This document shows, piece by piece, positions 5,916 to 7,836 of a stretch of 7,836 nt of DNA. The position numbers and the translations under genes are program-made. How positions within the stretch are numbered: position 1 is the first letter of the stretch; every line of letters starts with the position of its first letter. Source of the DNA: Oscillospiraceae bacterium (lineage in GTDB: Bacteria; Bacillota; Clostridia; Oscillospirales; Acutalibacteraceae); NCBI GenBank assembly GCA_003520555.1, contig DOUO01000173.1:1-7836 (forward strand). The letters are read 5' to 3'. The notes below the pieces were generated by a model. The model was not told the DNA's origin, made no database searches, and saw only the letters and a program-made list of their open reading frames with translations.

Positions 5916-7373
5916 ATGCAAAGACAGTACATTGCAATAGACCTGAAATCGTTTTACGCGTCTGTTGAATGTGTGGAGCGCGGACTTAATCCGCTTGACA
6001 CAAATTTGGTCGTGGCGGACCTGAGCCGCACCGAAAAAACAATTTGTCTTGCGGTTTCGCCGTCGCTTAAGCAGTACGGAATTTCCGGCAGAGCAAGGCT
6101 TTTTGAGGTTATTCAGCGCGTAAAGGAAGTAAACGCGATACGCCGCGCCAAAGCTCCCGGCGGCAAGCTTTCGGGTTATTCGCAGTTTGACTTTTTTATA
6201 CGCCAAAACAACGATATAGGCGTTGACTACATTGTGGCAAAGCCGCAGATGGCGCGTTACATGAAGGTCAGCGCGGATATTTACAACATTTATCTGAAAT
6301 ACATTGCGCCCGAGGACATACACGTGTATTCCGTTGACGAGGTTTTTATTGACGCCACACATTATTTAAGCACGCTTAAAATGACCGCGCGCGAGCTTGC
6401 GGAAACGATGATTCGCGACGTGCTTAAGCAGACGGGCATTACCGCGACGGCAGGCATAGGCACAAACCTTTATCTTTGCAAGGTTGCGATGGACATTGTG
6501 GCAAAGCACATCAAGGCGGACATCGACGGCGTGCGCATTGCCGAGCTTGACGAACAGAGCTACCGCAGGCTTTTATGGACGCACAAACCTCTGACGGATT
6601 TTTGGCGCGTAGGCAGGGGAATTTCAAACAGGCTCGCGCAGTGCGGAATTTTCACAATGGGCGACATCGCGCGGTGTTCGCTTGTATGCGAGGATTTATT
6701 TTACAAATTATTCGGCAAAAATGCCGAGCTGCTGATTGACCACGCGTGGGGCTTCGAGCCGTGCACCATTGATGAAATAAAGGCGTACCGCCCGGAAAAC
6801 ACTTCACTGAGCATAGGTCAGGTGCTGTCAAGCCCCTACGATTTTCAAAAAGCAAGGCTGATCGCGCGCGAAATGTCCGAAGCGCTTGCGCTTGATTTGG
6901 TGCGTAAAAGGCTGATGACCGACCGCGTGGTGCTTACCGTAAGCTATGACAGAAAAAGCCTGAATTCAGACTACAGCGGCAAGGTAACGGACGATTATTA
7001 CGGCAGGCAGGTCCCTCAGCATGCCCACGGCACGCGGAATTTAAACTGCCACACGTCGTCATCAAAAAAAATTGTAAACGGAATACTTGAAATTTTTGAC
7101 CGAACGGTAAATCCTAAACTGTTTGTGCGGCGGATTAACGTTGTCGCGGCAAACACCGAATACGAGGACAAAATTGCCGCGCGCAGCGTGCAACTAAGCC
7201 TTTTTGACAACGACGCCGACGCCGAGGAAAACATTAAAGAGCGTGAAATTCAGGAAACCGTTTTGAAGCTGCAAAAAAGATACGGCAAAAACGCCGTGCT
7301 TAAGGGCATGAACCTTAAAAAAGGCGCGACCGCCGTTGAGCGCAACAGGCAGATTGGAGGTCACCGAGCATGA
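5916..7373 (+). CDS. Y-family translesion DNA polymerase (UmuC/UvrX-like)
   Basis: An error-prone polymerase of the UmuC/DinB superfamily, expected to copy past DNA lesions. Of 485 residues, the palm carries AIDLKSFYASVE (7-18; catalytic Asp9, likely steric-gate Tyr14) and YSVDEVFID (138-146; catalytic Asp141 and Glu142). TAGIGTNLYLCKVAMD (178-193) matches the conserved T-x-GIG-x-N-x-x-K-A block. A helix-hairpin-helix-like thumb segment is at about 229-252 (FWRVGRGISNRL). The little-finger region runs from about 295 to 415. QLSLF (426-430) is a beta-clamp-binding motif, followed by a charged tail. An insertion at about 78-113 (GKLSGYSQFDFF..) is typical of the Firmicutes subgroup that includes Bacillus UvrX and YqjW. 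Such proteins are often mislabelled as DNA methylases in clostridial genomes. The start has a purine-rich SD (AAGGGCGGTG, 5901-5910). It is the first gene of an SOS-type operon and overlaps the next gene by ATGA. Confidence 0.92.
   Translation: MQRQYIAIDLKSFYASVECVERGLNPLDTNLVVADLSRTEKTICLAVSPSLKQYGISGRARLFEVIQRVKEVNAIRRAKAPGGKLSGYSQFDFFIRQNNDIGVDYIVAKPQMARYMKVSADIYNIYLKYIAPEDIHVYSVDEVFIDATHYLSTLKMTARELAETMIRDVLKQTGITATAGIGTNLYLCKVAMDIVAKHIKADIDGVRIAELDEQSYRRLLWTHKPLTDFWRVGRGISNRLAQCGIFTMGDIARCSLVCEDLFYKLFGKNAELLIDHAWGFEPCTIDEIKAYRPENTSLSIGQVLSSPYDFQKARLIAREMSEALALDLVRKRLMTDRVVLTVSYDRKSLNSDYSGKVTDDYYGRQVPQHAHGTRNLNCHTSSSKKIVNGILEIFDRTVNPKLFVRRINVVAANTEYEDKIAARSVQLSLFDNDADAEENIKEREIQETVLKLQKRYGKNAVLKGMNLKKGATAVERNRQIGGHRA
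7356..7360 (+). promoter_or_regulatory. Shine-Dalgarno site for the YolD-like gene
   Basis: GGAGG lies within the last codons of the polymerase gene, nine bases before the ATG at 7370. It supports that start and coupled translation of the pair. Confidence 0.7.
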
Positions 7374-7774
7374 CGGAAGATTACAGCGACATAATAAATT
7401 TGCCGTATCGCAAGTCCGAAAAGCATCCGCCCATGAGCCTGCGCGACCGCGCGGCTCAGTTTGCGCCTTTCGCGGCGCTTTCGGGCTATGACGAAACGCT
7501 TGTTGAAGCCGTGCGGGACACGAATAAAACGCTTAAGCTGAGCGAGGAGGAAAAGCGCGGGATTAACGCCGCGCTTAAACGGCTTGAAGATAACCTGGGC
7601 GCGCGTCCGCTTTTGACGGTGCGGTTTTTTATTCCGAATTCACTAAAGGCAGGCGGAAGCTACATGACCGTCAAGGATTTCGCGAAAAGAATTGATTTTG
7701 AGCGGCGCGAGCTGATTTTTACCGACGATTTAAAAATCAGCCTTGACAATATTTGCGACATTTCGTTTGACTGA
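7370..7774 (+). CDS. YolD-like protein, partner of the Y-family polymerase
   Basis: A 134-residue soluble protein with no signal peptide or membrane segment. The N-terminal part has the block YSDIINLPYRKSEKHPPMS (5-23), then LRDRAAQFAPFAALSGYDE (24-42), which I recognise from clostridial YolD-like proteins. A charged, probably helical segment follows (about 43-77). The C-terminal half looks like beta-strands: TVRFFIPN (83-90), GGSYMTV (95-101) and the end DNICDIS (126-132). In Bacillus subtilis, YolD family genes lie next to Y-family polymerases (uvrX-yolD, yqjW-yqjX). The same pairing here, with an ATGA overlap, supports a shared job in translesion synthesis. The molecular function of YolD proteins is not well established; an accessory or UmuD-like role has been proposed on context. 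It is of normal length for the clostridial form and intact. Confidence 0.85.
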   Translation: MTEDYSDIINLPYRKSEKHPPMSLRDRAAQFAPFAALSGYDETLVEAVRDTNKTLKLSEEEKRGINAALKRLEDNLGARPLLTVRFFIPNSLKAGGSYMTVKDFAKRIDFERRELIFTDDLKISLDNICDISFD

Positions 7775-7796
7775 TACTAATACCTAATAAAAAGTA

Positions 7797-7836
7797 GACA
7801 ATCTTTGCGGACTATTTTCCGCAATACTGCGTTGTC
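7797..7836. repeat. Nested inverted repeat at window end
   Basis: Outer arms gacaa (7797-7801) and ttgtc (7832-7836) enclose a perfect 7-bp stem ttgcgga/tccgcaa (7805-7811/7818-7824) with a six-base loop. It lies 22 bases after the YolD stop. No T-run follows within view, so it cannot be called a terminator. It may be the start of a longer palindromic element or dispersed repeat cut by the window edge. Confidence 0.45.

Noticed and set aside
5880..6362. 160-codon minus-strand frame
   Set aside because: It is antisense to the polymerase N-terminal region including its catalytic motifs, and the peptide has no recognisable pattern.

Overview
The window looks like a chromosomal segment from a low-to-moderate GC Firmicute, most likely of the class Clostridia (Oscillospiraceae/Ruminococcaceae-like). 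This is inferred from the lipoprotein style, the split MetH, a Y-family polymerase paired with a YolD-like protein, a Firmicutes-type LexA box, strong AGGAGG-type ribosome binding sites and canonical sigma-A promoters. No rRNA or other taxonomic marker is present, so the assignment is inference.

Layout from left to right. (1) Positions 1-653, minus strand: the N-terminal 217 residues of an iron-dependent alcohol dehydrogenase of the lactaldehyde reductase (FucO) type, cut by the window edge. (2) Positions 654-1126: a gene-free stretch. It holds the fucO ribosome binding site, a structured leader of about 170 nt with tandem 13-mers, a sigma-A-like promoter for fucO, a Rho-independent terminator for the operon to its right, and a ~100 bp nested palindromic element. 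(3) Positions 1127-5762, minus strand: a four-gene operon transcribed right to left, metF, then a stand-alone MetH reactivation-domain protein, then metH (without its own reactivation domain), then a small lipoprotein of unknown function. Junctions are very tight: ATGA overlap, 11-nt overlap, and a 10-nt gap with the SD next to the stop. (4) Positions 5763-5915: a divergent promoter region serving metF (minus) and the DNA-repair pair (plus). The plus promoter carries a LexA/SOS-box-like operator inside its spacer. (5) Positions 5916-7774, plus strand: a Y-family translesion DNA polymerase and a YolD-like protein, joined by an ATGA overlap. (6) Positions 7775-7836: a short non-coding tail with a nested inverted repeat running to the window edge.

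The genes form two functional units. The metF-metH operon carries out the last two steps of methionine synthesis: methylene-THF is reduced to methyl-THF, and the methyl group passes via cobalamin to homocysteine. The separate reactivation protein would rescue oxidised cob(II)alamin using SAM. The divergent unit looks like a damage-inducible translesion synthesis cassette. The most noteworthy points are the SOS box in the polymerase promoter, the split methionine synthase with a Cys-rich tail on its partner, the unknown lipoprotein fused into the methionine operon, and the two palindromic elements. I saw no clear sign of a wholly new multi-gene system.
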